Assembly (NCBI RefSeq): GCF_030464365.1
Contig: NZ_VCYI01000003.1
Coordinates: forward strand, 62,001 to 126,000
Origin: Methanoculleus methanifontis
GTDB taxonomy: Archaea; Halobacteriota; Methanomicrobia; Methanomicrobiales; Methanoculleaceae
Length of the DNA: 64,000 nt
Direction of reading: 5' to 3'
In this document: positions 48,796 to 57,782 of the stretch, piece by piece
Position numbering within the stretch: position 1 is the first letter of the stretch
How the letters are laid out: each line of letters begins with the position of its first letter
The notes under the pieces: generated by a model
Told to the model about the DNA's origin: nothing
Seen by the model: only the letters and a program-made list of their open reading frames with translations
Databases searched by the model: none
Made by a program: the position numbers and the translations under genes

Positions 48796-48815
48796 GTACC
48801 CTACGAGGGACAATA

Positions 48816-50720
48816 GTGCAGACGCTGCTCTTCCTAATATTATTCCCCATCCTCGTTGCGTGCCTTTTGTTGTTCGTGAAGCGGACGACTGTGCGCTACG
48901 CGGTGGTCGCCCTCTCGGCTCTCGCTATCGGCGGGGGATCGATATACCTACTTGTGCGGTATGCGCTCGAAGGCGCGGTTTATTTCGCTGCGCCTTCGGA
49001 AGCGGCCAGCCTCGTCATGGTGGCCATCGAGATGGGTCTTGCGCTCTTCATCGTGTACATGGGCGCAAAGTTCAGGAACTACCTGGCAATCGCGCTGGCC
49101 GCCATCCAGGCGGCGCTGGTGGTATATCTGGAGGGAACGTTCTCCGGGAGCCTCCATGCGGTCAACAACCTCTTCATTGACCAGTTATCCATCATCATGG
49201 CCCTGATCATCGGGATCATCGGGAGCCTTATAGCGGTATACGCGGTCAGGTACATGGAGACGTATCACCACCACCACCCGGAGGTGCGCGACCGGCAGAA
49301 GATGTTCTTCTTCGTCATCTTCGTCTTCCTCGCTGCGATGTTCGGCCTGGTCTTCTCGAACAACCTCATGTGGCTCTTCTTCTTCTGGGAGATCACCACC
49401 ATCAGCTCGTTCCTGCTGATCGGTTATTCGGAGACTGAAGAGGCGACACGGAACGCCTTCCGCGCCCTGGTGATGAACCTCCTCGGCGGAGTCGCGTTCG
49501 TCGTGGCGATCATCATCCTTGTCGCAACCGAGGCGACGAGCGGTGGCATCGACCTCGCCCAGGTGCTCGCCTCCGGCGATACGGCCATCGTCCTGATTCC
49601 GGCTGTCCTGATCGGATTTGCCGGTATAACGAAGGCCGCATTGATGCCGTTCTCCTCCTGGCTCCTCGGGGCGATGGTGGCCCCGACCCCGGTCTCGGCC
49701 CTGCTCCACTCGAGCACCATGGTCAAGGCTGGTGTCTACATTCTGGTCAGGTTCTCGCCGGTCTTTGCCGGGACGTTTGCCGGGTTCTCCATCGGCCTCG
49801 TCGGCGCCGTGACCTTCGTCGTCGCATCCGCGATCGCGATATCACAGAGCAACGCAAAACTGGTTCTCGCCTACTCGACGATCGCAAACCTCGGCCTGAT
49901 AGCCGCCTGTGCGGGTGTCGGAACCTACATGCTCGTCTGGGCCGCGATCCTCCTGATCATCTTCCACGCCGTCGCGAAGGCGCTCCTCTTCCTTGGAACC
50001 GGAGCGATCGAACACCGGATCGGGAGCCGCGACATCGAGGACATGGAGGGCCTGATCGTCAGGATGCCCAGGATGGCTGTGATGATGTTCATCGGCATCG
50101 CCGGCATGTTCCTTGCGCCGTTCGGTATGCTGATCTCCAAGTGGGCGGCGATCGAGGCGTTCGTTCAGGTCCCCTTCGGCCTGGTCTTCATCGCCATCCT
50201 CGCCTACGGAAGCGCCGTCACGGTCTTCTTCTGGGCTAAGTGGATGGGCAAACTCGTCGCGGTCACCCGGCACCAGGAGAAGGTCGAGAAAGGGTTCTTC
50301 GAGGAGCCCTGGGCTCCCCTCTACATCATCACCGGCCTCGTGATAGCGGCCGTCCTCCTCTTCCCGGTCATCTCCTCGATACTGATAGAGCCCTACGTCC
50401 TTGCCATCTACGGCGTCACGGCGCTCATGGCGCAGGCGAACGTCGCCATCATGCTCCTGATGATGACCCTCCTCCTCATCCTCCCGGTCTCGTTCCTCCT
50501 CTTCAGGAGGAGCGCAAAGAGCCTCCCGGCCTACATGGGCGGGAGAACCGCCACGCCGGATCTCCACTTCGCCGGATCGCTCGGCCTGACCCGGGAGGCG
50601 CAGACGCGGAACTACTACCTCACCGAGTATTTCGGCGAGGCCAAACTCTTCCTTCCGGGAGCAGTAGTCTGCACCGTCTTGATCCTGGCATCGTGGGTTC
50701 TCGCGGGGGTGGCGCTATGA
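48816..50720 (+). CDS. echA: Ech hydrogenase subunit A (NuoL/Mrp antiporter-like)
   Basis: A 634-aa polytopic membrane protein with about 14-16 helices, homologous to the ion-translocating antiporter subunits of complex I. Charged residues within helices (for example FWEITTISSFLLIGY and GITKAALMPFSSWLLGAMVA) are those of the ion pathway. It starts with GTG 48816 behind ACGAGGGA. In Ech it couples ferredoxin/H2 redox chemistry to ion movement. It overlaps echB by four bases. Confidence 0.92.
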   Translation: MQTLLFLILFPILVACLLLFVKRTTVRYAVVALSALAIGGGSIYLLVRYALEGAVYFAAPSEAASLVMVAIEMGLALFIVYMGAKFRNYLAIALAAIQAALVVYLEGTFSGSLHAVNNLFIDQLSIIMALIIGIIGSLIAVYAVRYMETYHHHHPEVRDRQKMFFFVIFVFLAAMFGLVFSNNLMWLFFFWEITTISSFLLIGYSETEEATRNAFRALVMNLLGGVAFVVAIIILVATEATSGGIDLAQVLASGDTAIVLIPAVLIGFAGITKAALMPFSSWLLGAMVAPTPVSALLHSSTMVKAGVYILVRFSPVFAGTFAGFSIGLVGAVTFVVASAIAISQSNAKLVLAYSTIANLGLIAACAGVGTYMLVWAAILLIIFHAVAKALLFLGTGAIEHRIGSRDIEDMEGLIVRMPRMAVMMFIGIAGMFLAPFGMLISKWAAIEAFVQVPFGLVFIAILAYGSAVTVFFWAKWMGKLVAVTRHQEKVEKGFFEEPWAPLYIITGLVIAAVLLFPVISSILIEPYVLAIYGVTALMAQANVAIMLLMMTLLLILPVSFLLFRRSAKSLPAYMGGRTATPDLHFAGSLGLTREAQTRNYYLTEYFGEAKLFLPGAVVCTVLILASWVLAGVAL

Positions 50721-51595
50721 CCTGGACCTGGCTCATCGGGGCGGTTCTCTTCCTCGTCCTCGCGCCCGTCATCGGCGGCCTCGTCGCGGGAATCGACCGG
50801 AAGATCACCGCACGGATGCAGGGGAGAGTCGGGCCGCCGCTTCTGCAGCCCTTCTACGACGTCGGCAAACTCTTCGAGAAGGAGAGCGTCGTCGTCACGA
50901 CGGCGCAGAATTTCTACGTCCTCGCCTACCTGATCTTCATCGCCCTCTCCGGAGCGCTCTTCTTCGCGGGAGGGGACCTGTTGCTGATCATCTTCGCCTT
51001 CACGCTTGCCCACGTCTTCCTGGTGCTCGGGGCCTATGCGGTTCACTCCCCCTACAGCCACATCGGGGCCGAACGTGAACTGATCCAGCTGATGGCCTAC
51101 GAACCGATGATCATCCTTGCGGCTGTCGGACTCTACATGGTCACGAACAGCTTCTACGTCGCCGATATCGCCGTCTCGACCATACCGGCCATCCTCTACC
51201 TCCCCGGCGTCTTCCTCGGCTTCGTGACCATTCTCACGATCAAGCTTCGGAAGTCCCCCTTCGACATCTCGACGTCGCACCACGCGCATCAGGAGATCGT
51301 CAAGGGCATAACGACGGAATTCTCGGGATCGACGCTCGCTCAGGTCGAGATTGCTCACTGGTACGAGAACGTCTTCCTGCTGGGGTTCGTCTTCCTCTTC
51401 TTCAGCTGGAACCCCGTGATCGGGGTTATCGCAGTCGTGGTCACGTATCTGGCCGAGATCTTCGTCGACAACGTCACTGCGCGGGTTCGGTGGCAGGCGG
51501 CGCTGAAGAGCGGGTGGTTCGCTGCAGTACTCGGTATCGTGAACCTGGCGGTCCTCGCCTATATCCTCGGCTATATGATGACTGGAGGTGTATGA
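50717..51595 (+). CDS. echB: Ech hydrogenase subunit B (NuoH-like)
   Basis: A 292-aa membrane subunit with about eight helices, related to complex I NuoH. The stretch RKITARMQGRVGPPLLQPFYDVGKL and the acidic ERELIQLMAYEPMII are family signatures; this subunit anchors the hydrogenase module to the membrane arm. ATG overlaps echA and its stop overlaps echC. Confidence 0.94.
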   Translation: MTWTWLIGAVLFLVLAPVIGGLVAGIDRKITARMQGRVGPPLLQPFYDVGKLFEKESVVVTTAQNFYVLAYLIFIALSGALFFAGGDLLLIIFAFTLAHVFLVLGAYAVHSPYSHIGAERELIQLMAYEPMIILAAVGLYMVTNSFYVADIAVSTIPAILYLPGVFLGFVTILTIKLRKSPFDISTSHHAHQEIVKGITTEFSGSTLAQVEIAHWYENVFLLGFVFLFFSWNPVIGVIAVVVTYLAEIFVDNVTARVRWQAALKSGWFAAVLGIVNLAVLAYILGYMMTGGV

Positions 51596-52083
51596 GTACC
51601 ATGGCATTCCTGAAGCGATCACCCTGGATCCTTCACTACGATGCATCCAGCTGCAACGGGTGCGATATCGAGGTGCTCGCGTGCCTCACCCCGCTCTACG
51701 ATGTGGAGCGGTTCGGTATGATCAACACCGGGAACCCGAAACACGCAGATATTCTGCTGATCACCGGCGGAATCAACACGCAGAACCGGGAGGTGGTCGA
51801 AAACATCTACGAGCAGATGCCGGAGCCGAAAGTCGTCATTGCAGTTGGTATTTGTGCCGCAACCGGCGGCATATTCCGGGAGTGTTACAATATCGTAGGG
51901 GGCATCGACAAGGTTATCCCCGTGGATGTCTACGTTCCGGGATGCGCGGCGAGGCCGGAACAGATCATCGACGGTGTCGTAACAGCGCTCTCGATCCTCG
52001 AGAAGAAACGAGCGGCAATGGCGGGGACGGCGCAGACGAGAGAAGAAGAGCAGCACACGGAACAGGCAGGTGAGAGCACATGA
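51592..52083 (+). CDS. echC: Ech hydrogenase small subunit C (NuoB-like)
   Basis: A 163-aa [NiFe]-hydrogenase small subunit. It carries the ligands of the proximal [4Fe-4S] cluster: C21 and C24 (SSCNGCDIEVLAC), plus Cys residues in GICAATGGIFRECYN and VYVPGCAARPEQI. It passes electrons between the ferredoxin-like subunit and the Ni-Fe site. GGAGGTG precedes the start, which overlaps echB. Confidence 0.95.
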   Translation: MSTMAFLKRSPWILHYDASSCNGCDIEVLACLTPLYDVERFGMINTGNPKHADILLITGGINTQNREVVENIYEQMPEPKVVIAVGICAATGGIFRECYNIVGGIDKVIPVDVYVPGCAARPEQIIDGVVTALSILEKKRAAMAGTAQTREEEQHTEQAGEST

Positions 52084-52460
52084 CGGTTAACGAAGAGCAG
52101 ACTACCACCGGTATCGCGCTGGAGGATCTCCTGCGAGAGGTCGAGGCGCTTCATGCCGGGGGGTACCGCCTCGTCCAGATCGGGTGCACGGATCTCGACG
52201 GGTCTTACGAGCTCAACTACTCGTTCGATAAAGGCTACCAGTTCAGGAACCTCCGCCTGACTGTCGGGCCGGAGACGGAGGTTCCGAGCATCTCCGGGAT
52301 CTACTGGGGGGCGTTCGTCTACGAGAACGAGATGCACGACTCCTTCGGGATTCCGGTCAAAGGAATTAATATCGACTTTAAAGGAACGTTCATCAGGACG
52401 GATGAAAAATATCCGTTCAGCGTCACGAGAAGGGGAGGCGACCGATGCCAGAACGCATAA
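52080..52460 (+). CDS. echD: Ech hydrogenase subunit D (NuoC-like)
   Basis: A 126-aa subunit with the NuoC-type fold (YWGAFVYENEMHDSFGIPVKG is the conserved stretch). It supports assembly of the hydrogenase module. It overlaps both echC (4 bases) and echE (16 bases), indicating tight coupling. Confidence 0.92.
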   Translation: MTVNEEQTTTGIALEDLLREVEALHAGGYRLVQIGCTDLDGSYELNYSFDKGYQFRNLRLTVGPETEVPSISGIYWGAFVYENEMHDSFGIPVKGINIDFKGTFIRTDEKYPFSVTRRGGDRCQNA

Positions 52461-53524
52461 TCGTGCCGTTCGGACCCCAGCATCCGGTGCTGCCGGAGCC
52501 GATCCACCTCGACCTCGTTCTTGAGGACGAGAAGGTGGTGGAAGCGATCCCCTCGATCGGCTACATCCACCGGGGACTCGAACGTCTCGTGCAGAAGCGT
52601 GAGTATACCGAGTACGTCTACGTGGCGGAACGGATCTGCGGGATCTGCAGTTTCATCCATGCGCTCTGCTACAGCCAGGGCGTCGAGCACATCATGAAGG
52701 TCGAGGTTCCGGACCGGGCACGCTATCTCCGGACAATCTGGTCGGAGTGCTCGCGTATCCACTCGCACCTCCTCTGGCTCGGGCTCTTTGCCGACGGTAT
52801 GGGCTTTGAGAACCTCTTCATGCGATCCTGGCAACTCCGGGAGAGCGTGCTCGACGTGCTCGAGGACACCACCGGCGGAAGGGTCATCCAGGGTACCTGC
52901 AAGGTCGGCGGGGTCAGGCGCGACATCGGGCAGGAGAAACTCGACGAGATGCACCGGACACTCGATCCCTTCGAGCAGCAGTGCCGGGATCTCGGCGACG
53001 TCTTCTTGAACGACGATACGGTGAAATACCGTCTCAAGGGACTCGGGGTCATCACCAAGGACGAGGCCTACGACCTCGGGGCGGCGGGGCCGACCGCCAG
53101 GGGGAGCGGGGTCGCGATGGACCACCGCGAGACCGGCTATGCGGCCTATGGGGATCTCGGCTTCAAGCCGGTCGTCGAGACCACCGGCGACTGCTACGCC
53201 CGGTGCGCTGTTCGGGTCAAGGAGGTTTACGCTTCCATCGACCTGATCCGGCGGGCGATCGAGGAGATGCCCGAAGGACCCATCGACGTGAAGGTCAAGG
53301 GGACGCCCGACGGCGAGTACTTCTCCCGCGCGGAGCAGCCTCGGGGCGAGGTCATCCACTACCTCAAGGGCGACGGGAGCAAGCACCTTGCCCGGGCCCG
53401 TATCAGGACGCCGACGCTCGCGAACATCCCGCCGCTCGTGAAGATGCTCCCGGGCATCCAGCTCGCGGATGTCCCGGTCGTCGTCCTCTCGATCGACCCC
53501 TGCATCGGCTGCATGGAGAGGTGA
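52445..53524 (+). CDS. echE: Ech hydrogenase large subunit E (NuoD-like)
   Basis: A 359-aa [NiFe]-hydrogenase catalytic subunit. All four Ni-binding cysteines are present: C65 and C68 in ERICGICSF, and C353 and C356 in DPCIGCMER. The protein ends at this motif without the usual C-terminal extension, so either no maturation-protease cleavage is needed or only MER is left behind. It catalyses H2 oxidation coupled to ferredoxin reduction. Confidence 0.96.
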   Translation: MPERIIVPFGPQHPVLPEPIHLDLVLEDEKVVEAIPSIGYIHRGLERLVQKREYTEYVYVAERICGICSFIHALCYSQGVEHIMKVEVPDRARYLRTIWSECSRIHSHLLWLGLFADGMGFENLFMRSWQLRESVLDVLEDTTGGRVIQGTCKVGGVRRDIGQEKLDEMHRTLDPFEQQCRDLGDVFLNDDTVKYRLKGLGVITKDEAYDLGAAGPTARGSGVAMDHRETGYAAYGDLGFKPVVETTGDCYARCAVRVKEVYASIDLIRRAIEEMPEGPIDVKVKGTPDGEYFSRAEQPRGEVIHYLKGDGSKHLARARIRTPTLANIPPLVKMLPGIQLADVPVVVLSIDPCIGCMER

Positions 53525-53531
53525 AGACAGA

Positions 53532-53945
53532 ATGGGAATTTTTCAGATGACAAAGACGGTTCTCCGGAACCTTGCAGGTGGCCCCGCCACCCGGCGGTAC
53601 CCGGCGGTGCCGGCACGGACATCCTCCCTCACCCGGGGGCACATCGTCTTCGACCCGGCCACCTGCCGCTCCTGCAGCCTCTGCGTGAAACGGTGCCCGT
53701 GCGAGGCGATCCGTCTCGACAAGGAGGCGAAGGTCTGGGAGATCGACCGCATGCGGTGCATCGCCTGCGGCGACTGCGTCGAGGGCTGCCCGTTCGGGAG
53801 CCTCACGATGGAGCAGAGTTACCACCCTCCGGTGACGGAGCACGTGGTGGAGCGCTACACCATCACCTACGTGAAGCCCGAGAGGCCCGCGAAGAAACCG
53901 GCCGAAGAGAGCACAAAGGAAGAAGGCGTCGGCGAGAGCGCGTGA
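53532..53945 (+). CDS. echF: Ech hydrogenase subunit F (2[4Fe-4S] ferredoxin-like)
   Basis: A 137-aa subunit with two complete cluster motifs: C45, C48, C51, C55 and C76, C79, C82, C86. It connects the hydrogenase to soluble ferredoxin. The C terminus is a charged Lys/Glu/Pro tail (RPAKKPAEESTKEEGV) with no known role. ATG 53532 is chosen; ATG 53547 is an alternative. It completes echABCDEF. Confidence 0.94.
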   Translation: MGIFQMTKTVLRNLAGGPATRRYPAVPARTSSLTRGHIVFDPATCRSCSLCVKRCPCEAIRLDKEAKVWEIDRMRCIACGDCVEGCPFGSLTMEQSYHPPVTEHVVERYTITYVKPERPAKKPAEESTKEEGVGESA

Positions 53946-54496
53946 GAAGGGGGCGGGGTGCAGGGGCACCCCGGTGGAGCCCCTTTTTGAGAACTTTTTT
54001 GGTTCGCGCTCAGTGGCCGTTCGAGCGCCTGAGGTGTAGGTAGTAGTTTAGGATCGATACACGGGACGGTTCGGAGTTATGGCTCTCCGAAAGGGATGAT
54101 GATGCACGGTCGCATTCTGTTTCTTGTACCTGAGGATTCGTGAACTCCACCAGCACATATGCCCGGCCACGGCTTTCCAGTGGATATCGCGTCTGGGGGA
54201 GGGGCTGACGGGGAGGGGGCTGGCCCCCTCCCCTGTCTCTACCCCGTAAGGTTCTACCTGTGACCCCACCCCGCCCGGCCTCCGGCCTCCTCCCCCGCCC
54301 CTTAGGGGCGGGGGGCAGTGCGTGGCGATATGCGACGTTCCGATAGGAACGGAGCACAAGCACCGCCAGGTGCGTAGCCGGTGGAAAGCCGTGGATGGGC
54401 ATACGTGATCGATATGAATTCGATCACCATCGGCCGCAAAGAATGGGGTGCGACCCTCGGTATGCAAGAGCCATACCCCCCCTTTGCCCCCATCAC
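53946..54496. other. 551-bp region between convergent genes, hairpin-rich
   Basis: Contains a near-perfect GGGGAGGGGGC/CCCCCTCCCC stem-loop (about 54209-54237), a second G/C-rich stem (GCCCC...GGGGC, about 54297-54312), and a copy of the dispersed repeat at 54347-54376 (GAACGGAGCACAAGCACC). ORFs here have no ribosome binding site and look like shadows. Confidence 0.55.
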
Positions 54497-55867
54497 TCAC
54501 TTCCTCACCAGCGGATGCACCATGTGGATGATATCGTAGGTGCTGCTCGGGTAGGCCCACGGGATCGCGTCCAGCGTGAGGTCGTCCGCCGTCAGGCCAT
54601 GTTTGATCGCGAGGGCGAAGATGTTGATAACCTCTTCGACGTGCGGCCCGATGAGATGGGCGCCGAGGATCCGGCGGGAGTCCTCGTCGACCAGAAGTTT
54701 GTAACCGGCGTGTTTCTGGCCGATGCCCCGGTTCGTGAACCGCCTGGAGAGATCGCCGGCATTGGCGACATAGGGGATCCCCTTCTCCTTCGCTTTCTCT
54801 TCCGTGAGCCCGACGGACGCGATGGGCGGGTTCGTGAAGACGGCGCTCGGGACGACGGTGTAGTCCGCGACGCGGGCGTCGCCGCCCAGGATGTTGTCGA
54901 CGACGATGTGAGCATCCATCACCGCCACCGGCGTCAGCTGCGGACTCCTCGGGTTCGCGTCCCCGGCAACGTAGACCGCAGGGTTCGAGACGCTCCGGAG
55001 ACGGTCGTCGACAACGATCCCCCGGCGGTCGGTCTCGACGTTCCCCGCGGCGGGGTCGAGCTCCTCGATCGCGGAGACCCTGCCCGCGCCGTGGACGACC
55101 ATATCAGCACCGAAGGTCTTCTCCTCCCCCTCCTTTCCGGCCCGCACACGCAGGCCGGCGCCGTCCCTCTCGACCGAAACGAGCGGCACATTCACCTGCA
55201 CGTCGATCCCTGCCTCATCTGAGGCCAGCAGCAGGCGGTCAACGATATCGGGGTCGAACCGCGAGAGAGGCCGGCCGCTCCGCTGCAGGATGGTCACCGC
55301 TGACCCGGCAGCGGCGGCGACATGGGCGAATTCAAACGAGATGTAGCCCCCGCCGGCGAAGATGATCCGTTCCGGGAGCGCTTCAAGGTAGAAGAAGTCG
55401 TCGCTCGATGTCATCATGTCCTCGCCCGGAACGTTCAGCGGCCGGGCACGCGCACCGGCGGCGACCACGATGTACCGGGCGGTGAGCGTATCACCGCCGA
55501 CTATCACCCTATCCGGCCCGGCAAAGCGGGCAACCCCGTGGTAGGTATGGATCCCCGCTCCCCGGAACCCCTCCTCCTTCCGTTGGGGAATGGGACCGGT
55601 GATGGTTCGTTCGAAGGCAATCAGTTGCGGCCAGTCGATCGAGACCGCGCCCCGGATGCCGTTCCCCTGCAGGTTATGGACACGGGAAACCGCCTCCGCG
55701 GCACCGGCAAGCACCCTCTTGGGGACACAGCCTCGCAGGGCGCACGTCCCCCCGTATTCCCGGGAATCAACGATAGCTACCTGCATCCCGGCCTTCCTGC
55801 AGTGCCAGGCGATGTCGGAACCGGCGACCCCGGTCCCGATGACGACGACGTCGTACTCCCGCTCCAT
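54497..55867 (-). CDS. FAD-dependent pyridine nucleotide-disulfide oxidoreductase
   Basis: A 456-aa flavoprotein. FAD-binding VVVIGTGVAGSD at the N terminus, redox-active disulfide GGTCALRGCVPKR (CxxxxC), a NAD(P)-binding IIFAGGGYISFEFAH, and the second FAD motif VYVAGDANP are all present. The C-terminal dimer region has YPSSTYD where glutathione reductase has the HPTxxE catalytic His-Glu, as in some archaeal and cyanobacterial relatives. Substrate is not known; dihydrolipoamide dehydrogenase is unlikely without that His. GGAGG precedes ATG 55867. Confidence 0.88.
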   Translation of the reverse strand: MEREYDVVVIGTGVAGSDIAWHCRKAGMQVAIVDSREYGGTCALRGCVPKRVLAGAAEAVSRVHNLQGNGIRGAVSIDWPQLIAFERTITGPIPQRKEEGFRGAGIHTYHGVARFAGPDRVIVGGDTLTARYIVVAAGARARPLNVPGEDMMTSSDDFFYLEALPERIIFAGGGYISFEFAHVAAAAGSAVTILQRSGRPLSRFDPDIVDRLLLASDEAGIDVQVNVPLVSVERDGAGLRVRAGKEGEEKTFGADMVVHGAGRVSAIEELDPAAGNVETDRRGIVVDDRLRSVSNPAVYVAGDANPRSPQLTPVAVMDAHIVVDNILGGDARVADYTVVPSAVFTNPPIASVGLTEEKAKEKGIPYVANAGDLSRRFTNRGIGQKHAGYKLLVDEDSRRILGAHLIGPHVEEVINIFALAIKHGLTADDLTLDAIPWAYPSSTYDIIHMVHPLVRK

Positions 55868-55927
55868 GGTGAGCCTCCGGTCGCCGCAAAGCGCCATAAA
55901 GGTTTACCTCGGGCGGAGGGGGGGAGA

Positions 55928-57715
55928 TCAGAAGTAGAGGAGAGAGACGATGCCGACGGCGATGAGAATGAAGACGACCGTCATGATGCTCCCGGGGACG
56001 ATGTAGTCCCGGGGCTGGTAGTTCCCCGGCCCCATCAGAAGGGCGTTCACTGGATGCGTCGGGAGGAGGAAGGAATTCGACGTGCATATCCCGACGAGGA
56101 GCGCGAGGCCGCGGGGATCGAGCCCGAGCGAACCCGCCATAACCAGCGCCAGTGGGACCAGGAGGACGGTGGCGGCGATATTCGATATCACGAGCGAGAA
56201 AGCGGTCGCGAAAAGCCCGATCGCTATGAGGACGAGGAACGTCGGGTAGCCGGTGACCAGGCGGGTCATCGCGTCAGTGACAAACGCGGCCGTGCCCGTC
56301 GAATCCATGGCGATGCCGAGTGGGAGAAGGCCGGCTATCAGCACGAGCGTCCGCCAATCGATGGCCCGGTAGACCTCGCCGACCGGGATGACCCGGAGAA
56401 GAACCATCGCAACAACCCCTGAGAGCAGGCTTGTCGCGATTGAAAGACCGGTGTAAGTGAGGAGGACAGCGGCAACAAAGCAGAGGGCGGCCGTCTTCGC
56501 GCCGCGCTCGCGAACCCCCGCCCCTCCCTCGATCGGGGTCATCATGACGAAACTCTTGCTTGTGGCCAGCGCACGGAGCCGCTCCCAGCGGCCGAGCACG
56601 AGCATCGCGTCCCCCGCCTGCAGGGGCAGGTCGGCAAGGTTCATTCGCTGTTCTTCGGCTCCGGAGAGAAGAATCAGAACTTCGGCGCCGTAGGTCACCC
56701 GGAACTCGAGGTCTCGGAGTGTCTTGCCGATGACCGGGGCGTAGGGCCGGACGATCACCTCCGCAAAACCTACGTTCGGGTCGGTCCGCACGTTTGCGGA
56801 ACTCTTTCCCGGCCGGACCCATTTGAGCCCGAAATCGACCTTAAATCGATTGACGTCGTCGTCCTTCCCCAGGATGCCGAGTTCCTGCCCGGCAGCAAAT
56901 CGGGTGTGCCGCCACGGCGTATAGACGATCTCGTTCTGCTCGGCAAGGGAGATGAGGTGGAGGTTGTAGCGCGAGATCATCCGCACCTCCTCCCGTGTCT
57001 TTCCGGCGAGGGGGCTCTCCGCCGGAACCCTGAGATAGGAGATGTGGGAAGGGGGTTGCCAGGTCCGGATCAATTCTTCCTGCGGGCTCAGCCGCGCCTT
57101 CTCACGCCAGGGCAGAACCCGGTCGCCGAAGAAGTAGAAGAAGGCTATCCCGGCAATCAGGAGCGGTACGCCGATGGGCGTGACGGCAAAGAGCCCGAAG
57201 GGAGCATACCCGGCCTGCGGGAGAAGGTCGTTGAGGATGATGAGCGTACCGGCGCCCACCATGCTGACGGTACCCCCGAGGGTCGCGGCATAGCCGACGG
57301 GCAGGAGGAGACGCGATGCCGTAACCCCGGTAAGCGACGAGACCCGGAGAAGCAAGGGGAGGAAGACGGCGGTCGCCCCGACGCTCTGCATGAATGCGGA
57401 GAGCCCGCCTGCAACGAGCGAGACGGCGGCGGTCAGCCGGCGCTCGCCGGTCCCGGCAAACCCAACGATCGCGCGGGCGATGCGGATCGTCACCCCGGTT
57501 CGGTCGAGCCCGCGGCCGAGCACCATTACGGAGAGCATCGCGATGACCGCGCTGCTCGAAAACCCGGAGAGGGCCTGTGCCGGCGTGACGAGCCCGAGCC
57601 ACGCAAGCGCGAGGGTCACGAACACGGCGGCGACGTCGACCCTGACGGCGCCGGAGATGAAGAGGACGGCGGCGCCGGCCACCACCAGCAGGGTGAGGAG
57701 AACCTCGGTCTCCAT
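55928..57715 (-). CDS. SLC13/DASS-type permease with TrkA-C domains
   Basis: A 595-aa membrane transporter of the anion:Na+ symporter superfamily. Twelve or so helices are split by a central soluble part (about residues 205-400) holding two TrkA-C-like domains (VPAESPLAGKTREEVR and VRPYAPVIGKTLRDLEF). Helix-breaking motifs SVGATAVFLP and SNIAATVLLVP match the family's pore loops. METEVLL at 57715 is taken as start. Substrate may be sulfate, a dicarboxylate or another anion. Confidence 0.85.
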   Translation of the reverse strand: METEVLLTLLVVAGAAVLFISGAVRVDVAAVFVTLALAWLGLVTPAQALSGFSSSAVIAMLSVMVLGRGLDRTGVTIRIARAIVGFAGTGERRLTAAVSLVAGGLSAFMQSVGATAVFLPLLLRVSSLTGVTASRLLLPVGYAATLGGTVSMVGAGTLIILNDLLPQAGYAPFGLFAVTPIGVPLLIAGIAFFYFFGDRVLPWREKARLSPQEELIRTWQPPSHISYLRVPAESPLAGKTREEVRMISRYNLHLISLAEQNEIVYTPWRHTRFAAGQELGILGKDDDVNRFKVDFGLKWVRPGKSSANVRTDPNVGFAEVIVRPYAPVIGKTLRDLEFRVTYGAEVLILLSGAEEQRMNLADLPLQAGDAMLVLGRWERLRALATSKSFVMMTPIEGGAGVRERGAKTAALCFVAAVLLTYTGLSIATSLLSGVVAMVLLRVIPVGEVYRAIDWRTLVLIAGLLPLGIAMDSTGTAAFVTDAMTRLVTGYPTFLVLIAIGLFATAFSLVISNIAATVLLVPLALVMAGSLGLDPRGLALLVGICTSNSFLLPTHPVNALLMGPGNYQPRDYIVPGSIMTVVFILIAVGIVSLLYF

Positions 57716-57782
57716 CGGGCACCCGGGGGTGAGCGGAGCAGAAAAAAGGTATGGGCGGACGGTCTCGAAACCGGCAGGAGGG

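Noticed and set aside
54395-55222. Plus-strand frame opposite the flavoprotein.
   Set aside because: It is a shadow of a gene with intact FAD, disulfide and NAD motifs.
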